Shown here: piece by piece, positions 9,597 through 17,726 of the stretch | Layout of the letters: each line of letters begins with the position of its first letter | Position numbering within the stretch: position 1 is the first letter of the stretch | From: Pseudomonas sp. KBW05 | Lineage (GTDB): Bacteria; Pseudomonadota; Gammaproteobacteria; Pseudomonadales; Pseudomonadaceae | NCBI RefSeq assembly: GCF_003852405.1 | Contig: NZ_QAJM01000014.1 | Location: forward strand, 1 to 63,487 | Reading direction: 5' to 3' | Length of the DNA: 63,487 nt | Position numbers and translations under genes: made by a program | Notes under the pieces: generated by a model | Told to the model about the DNA's origin: nothing | The model's input: the letters and a program-made list of their open reading frames with translations, nothing else | Database searches by the model: none

Positions 9597-9620
9597 ACGT
9601 ACCAAACCGCGAAAAAATTA
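9597..9620 (-). promoter_or_regulatory. PvdS-type (IS box) promoter for the MbtH-like gene
   Basis: On the minus strand the sequence is TAATT-N16-CGT, one mismatch from the PvdS consensus TAAAT-N16-CGT. It lies about 60 bases before the MbtH-like start. Its TAA (9620-9618) is the stop codon of pvdH, so the -35 element overlaps the end of that gene. Confidence 0.75.
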
Positions 9621-11012
9621 GAGGCTGGCGACCGCTGCGGCCAAGGCGCGGCCGAAGATCTCGGCCACCTGGTCCACTTCAACAGCGGTGATCACCAGTG
9701 GCGGCAGGAAGCGCACCACACTGCCATGGCGCCCACCCAGTTCCAGGATCAGGCCGCGCTTGAGGCATTCGCGCTGCACCAGCGGCGCCAGTTGGCGATG
9801 CACCGGCGGATGGCCCTGGCTATCGACGGCGCCCTGCGGATCGACCAGCTCCACCCCCAACATCAGCCCGCGACCGCGAATATCTCCCAGTTGCGGAAAA
9901 TCGCGCTGCAGGATGCGCAGGTGTTCACCCAGGCGCTCGCCCATGGCGGCGGCATGGCCGGCCAGGTCGTGTTCCTTGAGGTAGCGCATCACCGCCGAAC
10001 CCGCCGCCATGGCCATCTGATTGCCACGGAACGTCCCGGCATGCGCGCCCGGCAGCCAGGTGTCGAGCCAGTCGCGGTACACCACCACCGCCAGCGGCAG
10101 ACTGCCGCCGATGGCCTTGGACATCACCACCACATCCGGGATGATGCCGGCGTGCTCAAAGGCAAACATCTTGCCGGTGCGACCGAAACCGCTCTGGATC
10201 TCGTCGACGATCAACGCCACGCCGGCGCTCTCGGTGATACGGCGCAGGCCACGCAACCAGTCGAGATCGGCCGGGATCACGCCGCCCTCACCCTGCACCA
10301 CTTCGACAATCACCGCCGCTGGCAGCAATACCCCGGCTTCCGGGTCGTTCAGCAGGTTTTCCAGGTAATGCAGGTTGACCCGCACCCCCTCCGCGCCGCC
10401 CAGGCCGAACGGGCAACGATAGTCGTACGGGTACGGCAGGAATTGCACGCCATTACTGAGCAACGCGCCCAAGGGCTTTTTCGGCCCCAGGCTGCCCATC
10501 AGGCTCAAGGCGCCCTGGCTCATGCCGTGGTAGCCGCCCTGGAACGACAGCACCGTGCTGCGTCCGGTGGCTGTACGCACCAGTTTCAACGCGGCTTCCA
10601 CCGCATCCGTACCGGTGGGCCCGCAGAACTGGATTTTCGCTTGCCGCGCCAGTTCTGTCGGCAGCAGGCCGAACAGGTCCTGCACAAACTGATCCTTGAC
10701 CGGCGTGGTCAGGTCCAGGGTGTGCAACGGCAACTCGTCGCTCAGCACCTGCTGGATGGCGGCGATCACCACCGGGTGGTTATGCCCCAGCGCCAGCGTG
10801 CCGGCGCCGGCCAGGCAGTCGATGAAACTGCGACCTTCGACGTCTTCCACGTAGATGCCCTTGGCCCGTTTGAGCGCCAGGGGAATGCGCCGCGGGTAAC
10901 TGCGGGCGTTGGATTCCTGCTGACGCTGGCGGGCCAGCAGCGGGGTTTCGTCGAACTGGTAGAGCGTTTCGTGAAGCGGGGTGTCTTCGATATGGCTGAT
11001 AGCGACGGACAT
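9618..11012 (-). CDS. pvdH: Diaminobutyrate--2-oxoglutarate aminotransferase PvdH
   Basis: 464-residue class III PLP-dependent aminotransferase that makes L-2,4-diaminobutyrate from aspartate semialdehyde for pyoverdine. The PLP site is visible in DEIQSGFGRTGKMFAFEH and the Schiff-base lysine in VVMSKAIGGSLP; GTFRGNQMAMAAG follows. I chose the ATG at 11012 (MSVAISHIED) because the PvdS promoter ends at 11046: the longer frame to 11051 would start inside the promoter. The last PvdL adenylation domain reads as diaminobutyrate-type, which fits this supply role. Confidence 0.93.
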   Translation of the reverse strand: MSVAISHIEDTPLHETLYQFDETPLLARQRQQESNARSYPRRIPLALKRAKGIYVEDVEGRSFIDCLAGAGTLALGHNHPVVIAAIQQVLSDELPLHTLDLTTPVKDQFVQDLFGLLPTELARQAKIQFCGPTGTDAVEAALKLVRTATGRSTVLSFQGGYHGMSQGALSLMGSLGPKKPLGALLSNGVQFLPYPYDYRCPFGLGGAEGVRVNLHYLENLLNDPEAGVLLPAAVIVEVVQGEGGVIPADLDWLRGLRRITESAGVALIVDEIQSGFGRTGKMFAFEHAGIIPDVVVMSKAIGGSLPLAVVVYRDWLDTWLPGAHAGTFRGNQMAMAAGSAVMRYLKEHDLAGHAAAMGERLGEHLRILQRDFPQLGDIRGRGLMLGVELVDPQGAVDSQGHPPVHRQLAPLVQRECLKRGLILELGGRHGSVVRFLPPLVITAVEVDQVAEIFGRALAAAVASL

Positions 11013-11045
11013 TACTCGATCCCTCATCTGATTCCTGTTCTGGAA

Positions 11046-11069
11046 ACGCACCAGCGAAGGGAGGATTTA
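11046..11069 (-). promoter_or_regulatory. PvdS-type (IS box) promoter for pvdH
   Basis: A perfect match to TAAAT-N16-CGT on the minus strand: TAAAT at 11069-11065 and CGT at 11048-11046. It lies 34 bases upstream of the chosen pvdH start. It ties pvdH to PvdS and iron starvation. Confidence 0.9.
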
Positions 11070-11130
11070 GGCCTGTGGTCGCTAAAAAGCCGGAGTGGTC
11101 GAGGACATCTGCCAGATAAGCACAGATCCA

Positions 11131-11241
11131 AAATGTGGGAGCGGGCTTGTGTGGGAGCGGGCTTGCTCGCGAATGCAGAGTGTCAGTCAATACATGTGCA
11201 ACTGACCCACCGCTTTCGCGAGCAAGCCCGCTCCCACATTT
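11131..11241. repeat. REPIN with partly duplicated left end
   Basis: The left end reads TGTGGGAGCGGGCTTG followed at once by a second TGTGGGAGCGGGCTTG that continues into CTCGCGAATGC. The right arm is single and normal. It lies between the pvdH promoter and the amidase gene. Confidence 0.9.
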
Positions 11242-11274
11242 GGACCGAGTTCGACACAAGGGACGTGTATGCGG

Positions 11275-12042
11275 TCAGAGGCAGCGGTACTTTTCATTTA
11301 ACGCATACAGAATCGCGCAGGTCTGCGCATCCAGGAACCCGCCATAATCCCGCGCCCGAAAGTGCATCTGGAACGCCCGCGTGCGCTGTTCAAACGCCCA
11401 CCGGTTCTGCGCAGGTTTGTACCCGTAACGCTGAAACGCCCGCTCCACCTCGACTTCCGGCGGCAAGCCGAGGCAAAACCGTCGCTGGTACATCGCCCGC
11501 GTCGACTCGTCGAACCAGGCACCGATCCCCGCTTCATGCAAACGCTGCCACGGCAGGCGCGGGCCGGGATCACTTTTGCGCCAATACGCCACGTCCGAGT
11601 GCCCGAGGATGTCACTCGGGCCGATCTGCGGATAACGGCCAAGAATGTCGCGCACCAGTGCGATCAATACCTCGATCTGTTCCTCAGCGTACGCAGGAAA
11701 GGTAAACACACCGCCGTCATCCCGTGCCAGGTTGACGATTTCGATGCCAATCGCGCGGCTATTGAGGTTATCCCGCCCACCCCACTGGCTGACCCCGGCA
11801 TGCCAGGCGCGCTGGTCTTCGTTCACCAGGCGGAATACTCGCAGTTCCTCATAACCGGCGGCGCGGTAGCTGGGTTCATCCGGGTCGGGCAATAGATAGT
11901 GCGCGCTGACGCCATCCCGCGTCAGGGTACGCAGGGATGAACCAAAGGGCGCGGCGGTGTAATGCAGGATCAGCTGGCGCACGGCCTCGCCGTTGCGTTC
12001 ATTGAAATCCTTGGAGGGGAAACTGGTATCGATCACCAACAT
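11275..12042 (-). CDS. N-acetylmuramoyl-L-alanine amidase (AmpD/AmiD type)
   Basis: 255-residue predicted zinc amidase that cleaves the MurNAc-L-Ala bond of peptidoglycan or its fragments. Zinc ligands of the Amidase_2 family are visible as HYT (LILHYTAAPF), GHSD (ILGHSDVAYWRKSDPGPRLP: His, then the Asp of SDPGP). A C-terminal region of about 60 residues (FQRYGYKPAQNR...) resembles a peptidoglycan-binding segment, as in AmiD. I chose the ATG at 12042 (MLVIDTSFPSKDF); no lipobox or signal peptide is visible, so the compartment is uncertain. Confidence 0.88.
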   Translation of the reverse strand: MLVIDTSFPSKDFNERNGEAVRQLILHYTAAPFGSSLRTLTRDGVSAHYLLPDPDEPSYRAAGYEELRVFRLVNEDQRAWHAGVSQWGGRDNLNSRAIGIEIVNLARDDGGVFTFPAYAEEQIEVLIALVRDILGRYPQIGPSDILGHSDVAYWRKSDPGPRLPWQRLHEAGIGAWFDESTRAMYQRRFCLGLPPEVEVERAFQRYGYKPAQNRWAFEQRTRAFQMHFRARDYGGFLDAQTCAILYALNEKYRCL

Positions 12043-12092
12043 AAAAGCTGTCCTTTTCAGTCCAGGCCGAATCATTCAGCCCGTTCAAGCGC

Positions 12093-12140
12093 AAAAAAAT
12101 TACCGCCATCCTGAAGGCTTGAATTCCAGGTGGGCGGTAA
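12093..12140 (-). terminator. Intrinsic terminator of the dsb two-component operon
   Basis: Arms TTACCGCCATCCTG and CAGGTGGGCGGTAA (14 bases, two mismatches) flank a 13-base loop. On the minus strand the hairpin is followed by TTTTTTT. It lies 26 bases after the sensor kinase stop codon. Confidence 0.85.
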
Positions 12141-12165
12141 CTATTTGGGACTTGAAAGAAAAGGG

Positions 12166-13488
12166 TCAGCGCCGCAACGGCATGCCCAACTCAACCCGCA
12201 GGCCATCGGCCTGGCTGTCGAATTTCAACGAACAAGAGCAGCGCTGCACAATCGCCTGCACAATCGCCAGGCCCAAGCCGCAGCCTTCGCTGTTGCCATT
12301 GCGCCAGAAACGCTGGGTGAGGTATTGCAAGTCCTCGCTGGAGATCTGCTTGCCATGGTCACGCACGCGGAACACCACATGCTCGGCGTCGCTGAAAACA
12401 TTCAGTTCCACCCGTGTATCGGCGGGCGTGTGACGCAAGGCGTTGTCCAGCAAGTTGCGCAGCGCCGCGACCGCCAGGCCTACCGGCATTTCCACCGGGG
12501 TGTCGACGAGGTTGTCCGCCAGGATCAGGTCGATGCGCCCGTTGTCGCCGGCATTGGCGTCCTGGATGGCCAGCCGCGCGACTTGCTCGGCGCTGGATTG
12601 CAAACCGTCGTCGAAGGACAGGCTGCCTTCCACTCGCGCCAGCAACAGCAGTTGCTCCAGGGTACGGTGCAAACGGTCGGCGCCCTCCTCGGCATGGGCC
12701 AGGGACTGGTCGCGGGCCGCGCCGTCGGTCATACGAGCCACTTGCAGGTGGGTCTTGATGGCCGTCAGCGGGCTGCGCAGCTCATGGGCCGCGTCGCCGG
12801 TGAGGCGGCGCTCACGCTCGATGGCTTTGGCAATGCGCTGGAACAGTTGGTTCTGGGTGTCGAGCAACGGCTTGAGTTCGCTGGGCAGCGGGTGGATCTG
12901 CAACGGTTCCAGGGAGTCGGCACTGCGCCGCATCAGCGCGTCACGCATGCGGTTAAGCGGCACCAGGCTCTGGCCGATACCCAGCCACAACAGGCACAGG
13001 CAACCAAGCATCGCCACACCCACCGGCACCGAAGCCGCGAGCAGGATCGACAGGTTCAACGCCTCACGCTCCACCTGGCGGTCAGCGGTGGTGATCAACA
13101 GATCGCCACGGGACAAGGTGAAACTGCGCCACGCCGCGCCGTCGATGACCTGGTCACGAAAGCCACTGCGCATGGACTCCAGGCCCTCGTCCGGGGTCGT
13201 GTGGCTGCGGGCCAGGACTTCGCCGCGCAACGAACTGACCTGGCAGGCCATGCCGCCCGGCACATTCAGTGGCTTGGCGCCGAAATGCTTGCCCACACTG
13301 GAACTGGCCAGGCCCGGCATCTCTTCCATCAGCCCGGCGACCATGCGCGCCGAAGCCACCAGACGCTGGTCAAGGGAGAACATCATCTGGTTGCGCAGAT
13401 CGTTGAGCATCCAGGCAGCCGCCAGGGCCCAGATCAGTACAAAGGCGGCGCCCAGCTTGAACGTCAGGCGCAGGCGCAGGCTTTTCAC
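12166..13488 (-). CDS. Sensor histidine kinase next to the dsb operon
   Basis: 440-residue inner-membrane kinase. Two membrane helices (about 9-30 and 165-188) enclose a periplasmic sensor of about 130 residues. A HAMP-like stretch follows, then the H-box AAHELRSPLTAIKTHLQVA (phospho-acceptor His), and the ATPase boxes (NLLDNALRHTP, FRVRDHGKQI, GLGLAI). Its start overlaps the regulator stop by 4 nt. The synteny kinase-regulator // dsbD-tlpA-like-dsbG matches PA2480-PA2476 of P. aeruginosa, a pair reported as DsbRS and linked to copper and dsb control; applying that here is inference. Confidence 0.88.
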   Translation of the reverse strand: MKSLRLRLTFKLGAAFVLIWALAAAWMLNDLRNQMMFSLDQRLVASARMVAGLMEEMPGLASSSVGKHFGAKPLNVPGGMACQVSSLRGEVLARSHTTPDEGLESMRSGFRDQVIDGAAWRSFTLSRGDLLITTADRQVEREALNLSILLAASVPVGVAMLGCLCLLWLGIGQSLVPLNRMRDALMRRSADSLEPLQIHPLPSELKPLLDTQNQLFQRIAKAIERERRLTGDAAHELRSPLTAIKTHLQVARMTDGAARDQSLAHAEEGADRLHRTLEQLLLLARVEGSLSFDDGLQSSAEQVARLAIQDANAGDNGRIDLILADNLVDTPVEMPVGLAVAALRNLLDNALRHTPADTRVELNVFSDAEHVVFRVRDHGKQISSEDLQYLTQRFWRNGNSEGCGLGLAIVQAIVQRCSCSLKFDSQADGLRVELGMPLRR

Positions 13489-14165
13489 GACGCGTCCTCT
13501 CCACCGTCCGCCGGGCCCAGGCGGTAGCCGAGGCCGCGCACGGTCTCGACAATGCCGTTGCCCAACTTGCGGCGCAGGTGATGGATATGCACGTTCAGCG
13601 CGTTGCTTTCCAGTTCGTCATTGAAGCCATAGACGCTGTCCTTGAGCTGCTCGCTGGACAGTACGCGGCCCTTGTTGTGCAGCAGGGCTTGCAGCAACGC
13701 CTGCTCGCGACGGGACAGGTCCACCGGTTCGCCGCCCAGAAAGGTCTCGCGGCTGCTCGGGTCGTAGGCCAAACGGCCATGCTCGATCAGGTTGACGCTG
13801 CGCCCGGCCATGCGCCGCAACAAGGTTTGCAGGCGCGCGGCCAGCTCGCGCAGGTCGAAGGGCTTGAGCAGGTAATCGTCGGCACCGGCTTGCAGGCCGT
13901 CGACACGGTTGGTCACAGAATCGCGGGCGGTGAGGATCAGCACCGGGATTTCCAACCCCTGGCTACGCTGTTGCTGCAGCAGCTTGAGGCCATCTTCGTC
14001 CGGCAAGCCGAGATCAAGCACCATGATGTCAAACGTCGCCGCCTTGAGCATGGCCCGTGCAGCCGCCGCCGTGCCAACGCGCTCCACGGTAAAACCCTGG
14101 GCGGTGAGGCCGGCCACGATGCCGCTGGCGATCAGATCGTCGTCTTCGCAGACCAGTACGTGCAT
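13485..14165 (-). CDS. OmpR-family response regulator next to the dsb operon
   Basis: 226-residue regulator. The receiver domain has the acidic pocket (CEDDDL), the phospho-acceptor Asp in MVLDLGLPDEDG (about residue 51) and the conserved Lys in LLKPFDLREL. A C-terminal winged helix follows (about 130-220, ending ALNVHIHHLRRKLGNGIVETVRGLGYRL). It is divergent from dsbD across a 175-bp region that holds an 11-bp-period direct repeat suited to this family, so dsbD control is likely. The start has an AAGGG ribosome-binding site. Confidence 0.9.
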   Translation of the reverse strand: MHVLVCEDDDLIASGIVAGLTAQGFTVERVGTAAAARAMLKAATFDIMVLDLGLPDEDGLKLLQQQRSQGLEIPVLILTARDSVTNRVDGLQAGADDYLLKPFDLRELAARLQTLLRRMAGRSVNLIEHGRLAYDPSSRETFLGGEPVDLSRREQALLQALLHNKGRVLSSEQLKDSVYGFNDELESNALNVHIHHLRRKLGNGIVETVRGLGYRLGPADGGEDAS

Positions 14166-14273
14166 GCTGAACCCTTCATGAAAGATGGCGTGATTAGAAG
14201 TGCGGCCGATTAAGTGCAGATTATGCCGCTAAAAGATCCATGCTCAGCGATTCCCTACACTCTAGAATAGCCC

Positions 14274-14294
14274 CGGTTAATCATCGGTTAATCA
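14274..14294. promoter_or_regulatory. Direct repeat, candidate response-regulator operator
   Basis: CGGTTAATCA occurs twice, at 14274-14283 and 14285-14294, an 11-base period. Tandem half-sites on one face of the helix are typical for OmpR/PhoB-family regulators. The site is 47 bases before dsbD and 109 bases before the regulator start. Confidence 0.65.
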
Positions 14295-14340
14295 ACGCCA
14301 CACATTGTGTGCCTCACTTGCATCGAACTAAGGCTTGACC

Positions 14341-16071
14341 ATGCGGCATCTGTTTATCTTTCTGCTGGTGTTGTTCGCCGGGTTCGCCACGGCCGCGCCG
14401 GGCAATCCGTTTGAGACAAAACCCGACTTCCTCCCGGTGGGCAAGGCCTTCACCTTTACCTCCGAGCGCCTGGAAAGTGGCGAGACCCAACTGTATTGGC
14501 AGATTGCCGACGGTTACTACCTGTACCAGCAGCGCATGAAGTTCGACGGCCTGGCCGAGAAACCCGTGCTGCCCCAGGGGGAAGCCCATAGCGACGAGTT
14601 CTTCGGCGAGCAGCAAGTGTATCGCCAGGGCCTGGAGGTGAAAATTCCTGCCGGCGTTACCGGCCAGGTCAAGCTGGGCTGGCAGGGTTGCGCCGATGCG
14701 GGCCTGTGTTATCCGCCGCAGTCGATGACCGTGGACCTGGGCGGGGCAGCCAAGCCAGCAGTGGCTGGCGGTACGGCCGACGACCAGAAAATCGCCCGAT
14801 TCCTCAGTGAACGGAATCTGTTCTGGAGCTTGCTGGCTATTTTCGCGCTTGGCCTGGGCCTGGCGTTTATGCCCTGCTCGTTGCCCATGTTGCCGATTCT
14901 CGCGGGCCTGGTGGTAGGCAGTGGTGCCAGCCCGCGACGCGGCTTTGCCCTCGCCGGCAGCTACGTGGTGTGCATGGCCCTGGTGTATGCCGCACTGGGC
15001 GTGGTGGCGGCCCTGCTCGGCGCCAACCTGCAAGCGTGGCTGCAGCAACCCTGGGTGCTCGGTTCCATCGCGACGCTGTTTGTGTTGCTGGCGCTGCCCA
15101 TGTTCGGCTTCTTCGAGCTGCAACTGCCGGCCTTCCTGCGTGATCGCCTGGACAACCTCAGCCGCCAGCAAAGCGGCGGCAGCATGGTCGGGGCCGGCAT
15201 ACTCGGCGCCCTCTCCGCCCTGGTGGTGGGCCCCTGCATGACGGCCCCGCTGGCGGGACTGCTGCTGTATATCGGCCAGACCGGCGACGTGGTGTTCGGT
15301 GGCCTCGCGCTGTTCACCCTCGGCATCGGCATTGGTGTGCCGCTGCTGTTGCTCGTCACCCTGGGCAACGGCGTGCTGCCCAAGTCCGGCAGCTGGATGA
15401 ACCTGGTCAAGGGCATCTTCGGCTTCCTGTTCCTCGGCAGCGCCGTGTTGATGATCCGCCCGGTGGTCGATGCCAGCCTGTGGCTCGGCCTGTGGGGCGC
15501 ACTGGCGCTGGTCATGGCCTACTGCGGCTGGACCCTGGCCCGCGAATACGGCCTGGCCGCCAAGGTGTTTGGCGCCGGCTCCCTGGTCTTGGGCCTGTGG
15601 GGCGCAGTGCTGGTGGTGGGCGCAGCCGGTGGCAGCGATGACCTGTGGCAGCCGCTCAAGGTCTACGGCGGCTCGCCGGTGGCGGCTGCTCCCAGCGCCC
15701 ACGACGCGTTCATGACCATCAGCGACCCCGCCGTGCTGCAAAGCCAACTCGACAGCGCCAAGGCCCAGGGCCAGTGGGTGCTGGTGGACTACTATGCCGA
15801 CTGGTGCGTGTCCTGCAAGATCATGGAAAAACAGGTGTTCGGCAAACCCGCAGTGATGGATGCCCTCAAGGACGTGCGCCTGCTGCGCCTGGACGTCACC
15901 GCCGACAACGCCGCCAGCCGCGAACTGCTCGGCCGCTATAAAGTCCCGGGGCCACCGAGCTTCGTGTGGATCGGCCCCGACGGTGAAGAACGCCGCGCCC
16001 AACGCATCACCGGCGAAGTGGATGCCACCGCCTTCCTGCAACGCTGGACGCAAACCCGAGACGCCCTCTGA
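14341..16071 (+). CDS. dsbD: Thiol:disulfide interchange protein DsbD
   Basis: 576-residue inner-membrane reductase that passes electrons from cytoplasmic thioredoxin to periplasmic Dsb partners. Order: signal peptide (about 1-18), DsbD-alpha domain with its Cys pair (CADAGLCYPP), eight-helix membrane domain with the redox Cys in MPCSLPMLP and GPCMTAPLAG, and a C-terminal thioredoxin fold with WCVSC. All six expected cysteines are present. The ATG at 14341 has an AAGG seven bases upstream; a TTG at 14335 is possible. It overlaps the next gene by one base. Confidence 0.95.
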   Translation: MRHLFIFLLVLFAGFATAAPGNPFETKPDFLPVGKAFTFTSERLESGETQLYWQIADGYYLYQQRMKFDGLAEKPVLPQGEAHSDEFFGEQQVYRQGLEVKIPAGVTGQVKLGWQGCADAGLCYPPQSMTVDLGGAAKPAVAGGTADDQKIARFLSERNLFWSLLAIFALGLGLAFMPCSLPMLPILAGLVVGSGASPRRGFALAGSYVVCMALVYAALGVVAALLGANLQAWLQQPWVLGSIATLFVLLALPMFGFFELQLPAFLRDRLDNLSRQQSGGSMVGAGILGALSALVVGPCMTAPLAGLLLYIGQTGDVVFGGLALFTLGIGIGVPLLLLVTLGNGVLPKSGSWMNLVKGIFGFLFLGSAVLMIRPVVDASLWLGLWGALALVMAYCGWTLAREYGLAAKVFGAGSLVLGLWGAVLVVGAAGGSDDLWQPLKVYGGSPVAAAPSAHDAFMTISDPAVLQSQLDSAKAQGQWVLVDYYADWCVSCKIMEKQVFGKPAVMDALKDVRLLRLDVTADNAASRELLGRYKVPGPPSFVWIGPDGEERRAQRITGEVDATAFLQRWTQTRDAL

Positions 16072-16916
16072 TGTTGACCCTGACCATCGGCACCTTCGCC
16101 ATCGCCCTGAATCACCTCCTGCTGATCAGCGCGCTGATTCTCGCCACCCTGGTGGGTTGGCGCGTGGCCAAGCGTGGCGGTGAGAACCCGGAATCGGTGC
16201 TGTTCAGCCTGTTCCTGCTGGGCATGCTGGTGGCGCGACTCAGTTTTGTGCTGATGTACTGGAACGACTACAGCCACGACCCGCTGCTGATGGTGGACCT
16301 GCGTGACGGCGGCTTCCTCGCCTGGCCCGGCGTCATTGCCCTGATCCTCGGCGCGCTGGCGTACGGCTGGCGCCGCCCGGCCCTGCGCACGCCGCTGGGT
16401 GCCGGAGTGGTCACCGGCCTGGTGTTCTGGGGGCTGACCAGTTTGTCCTTGAGCCTCTACGACAAGGGCGCCCAACTGCCGGACATCACCCTGCGCACTG
16501 CCAGCGGCGAAACGGTGCAACTGGCCGACTACAAGGGCGGCCCGCTGGTGATCAACCTGTGGGCCACCTGGTGCCCGCCGTGCCGCCGGGAAATGCCCGT
16601 GCTGGAACGCGCGCAACGCCAACATCCCGACGTGACCTTCCTGTTCGTCAACCAGGCCGAAAGCATGCAAAGCGTCAGCACCTACCTCGCCACCCAGGGC
16701 CTGACCCTCGACAACGTGCTGTTCGACGCCAGCGGCCGCCTCGGCCAGGCCGTGGGCTCGATGGCCCTGCCGACTACGCTGTTCTACAGCGCCGACGGGC
16801 GCCTGCTCAACAGCCACCTCGGTGAACTGTCCCAAGCCAGCCTGGCCCGCGCCATGGAACCCTTCGACACCGCCCCTGCAAGGAAACCGACATGCCAAGC
16901 TTCCGCCACCTGCTGA
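16071..16916 (+). CDS. Membrane-anchored thioredoxin-like protein (TlpA/DsbE type)
   Basis: 281-residue protein with two parts. The first 140 residues form about four membrane helices and resemble the prolipoprotein diacylglyceryl transferase fold without being a full Lgt. The second part (about 145-265) is a TlpA-like thioredoxin domain with active site WATWCPPC and the cis-Pro loop MALPTTLFY. It should be a periplasm-facing reductase fed by DsbD. It overlaps dsbD by 1 nt and dsbG by 25 nt, so all three are one operon. The equivalent position in P. aeruginosa is PA2477. Confidence 0.88.
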   Translation: MLTLTIGTFAIALNHLLLISALILATLVGWRVAKRGGENPESVLFSLFLLGMLVARLSFVLMYWNDYSHDPLLMVDLRDGGFLAWPGVIALILGALAYGWRRPALRTPLGAGVVTGLVFWGLTSLSLSLYDKGAQLPDITLRTASGETVQLADYKGGPLVINLWATWCPPCRREMPVLERAQRQHPDVTFLFVNQAESMQSVSTYLATQGLTLDNVLFDASGRLGQAVGSMALPTTLFYSADGRLLNSHLGELSQASLARAMEPFDTAPARKPTCQASATC

Positions 16917-17653
16917 CCCTGCTGCCGCTGACGCTGGCGGCCACCCTGGCCCAGGCCGAAGACTGGCCCGCGCCGATCAAACAGATCGAAGCCAAGGGCG
17001 CCAAGATCCTCGGCAAGTTCGACGCCCCCAGCGGCCTCACCGGCTACGCCGCGCAATACCAGAACCGCGGCATGGCCCTGTACCTGACCGCCGACGGCAA
17101 AAGCGTGCTCGCCGGCAACCTGTACGACGCCCAAGGCAACGACCTGAGCAGCGCGCCCCTGGAAAAACTGGTGTACGCGCCGATGGCCAAGGAAGTCTGG
17201 GCCAAGATGGAAAAAAGCAGCTGGATCCAGGACGGCGACGTCAACGCGCCGCGCATCGTCTACCTGTTCAGCGACCCCAACTGCCCGTACTGCAACATGT
17301 TCTGGGAACAGGCGCGCCCATGGGTGAAAGCCGGCAAAGTGCAGTTGCGCCACATCATGGTCGGCATCATCCGCGAAGACAGTGCGGCCAAATCCGCCGC
17401 ATTGTTCGCCGCCAAAGACCCGCAAAAGGCCCTGGAAGAACACGAAGCCGCCGGCAAGGGCAGCAAGTTGCAGGCACTGGCGAAGATCCCGGCGAATATC
17501 GAGGCCAAGCTGGATGGGAATATGAAGCTGATGGATGAACTGGAGTTGTCGGCGACGCCGGCGATTTTTTATCTGGATGACAAGGGTGGGTTGCAGCAAC
17601 AGCAAGGGGCGCCTTCGCCGGAGAAACTAGGGAAGATCATGGGGCCGAAATAA
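16892..17653 (+). CDS. dsbG: Thiol:disulfide interchange protein DsbG
   Basis: 253-residue periplasmic DsbC/DsbG-family isomerase or reductase. It has a signal peptide (about 1-22, ending AQA), an N-terminal dimerisation domain (about 25-95) and a thioredoxin domain with CPYC in SDPNCPYCNMFW. A cis-Pro loop follows (SATPAIFYLDD). CPYC is the DsbG-type active site in many proteobacteria. It is last of the dsbD operon and is followed by a hairpin at 17677-17697. Confidence 0.92.
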   Translation: MPSFRHLLTLLPLTLAATLAQAEDWPAPIKQIEAKGAKILGKFDAPSGLTGYAAQYQNRGMALYLTADGKSVLAGNLYDAQGNDLSSAPLEKLVYAPMAKEVWAKMEKSSWIQDGDVNAPRIVYLFSDPNCPYCNMFWEQARPWVKAGKVQLRHIMVGIIREDSAAKSAALFAAKDPQKALEEHEAAGKGSKLQALAKIPANIEAKLDGNMKLMDELELSATPAIFYLDDKGGLQQQQGAPSPEKLGKIMGPK

Positions 17654-17676
17654 GTTATCCCACAGGCGAAATACAA

Positions 17677-17697
17677 GGCCTCCAACGCTCGGAGGCC
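17677..17697. terminator. GC-rich hairpin between convergent dsbG and the 903-residue gene
   Basis: GGCCTCC and GGAGGCC pair around a seven-base loop. T-runs on either side are poor, so termination is plausible but not certain. It sits in the 73-bp gap between two convergent genes. Confidence 0.55.
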
Positions 17698-17726
17698 CTG
17701 CACTGGCTACAAGTGGCCATTGCTGA

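Noticed and set aside
14314-16053. Long minus-strand frame opposite dsbD
   Set aside because: His/Gln/Gly-rich translation with no family; dsbD on the plus strand has all expected Cys motifs.
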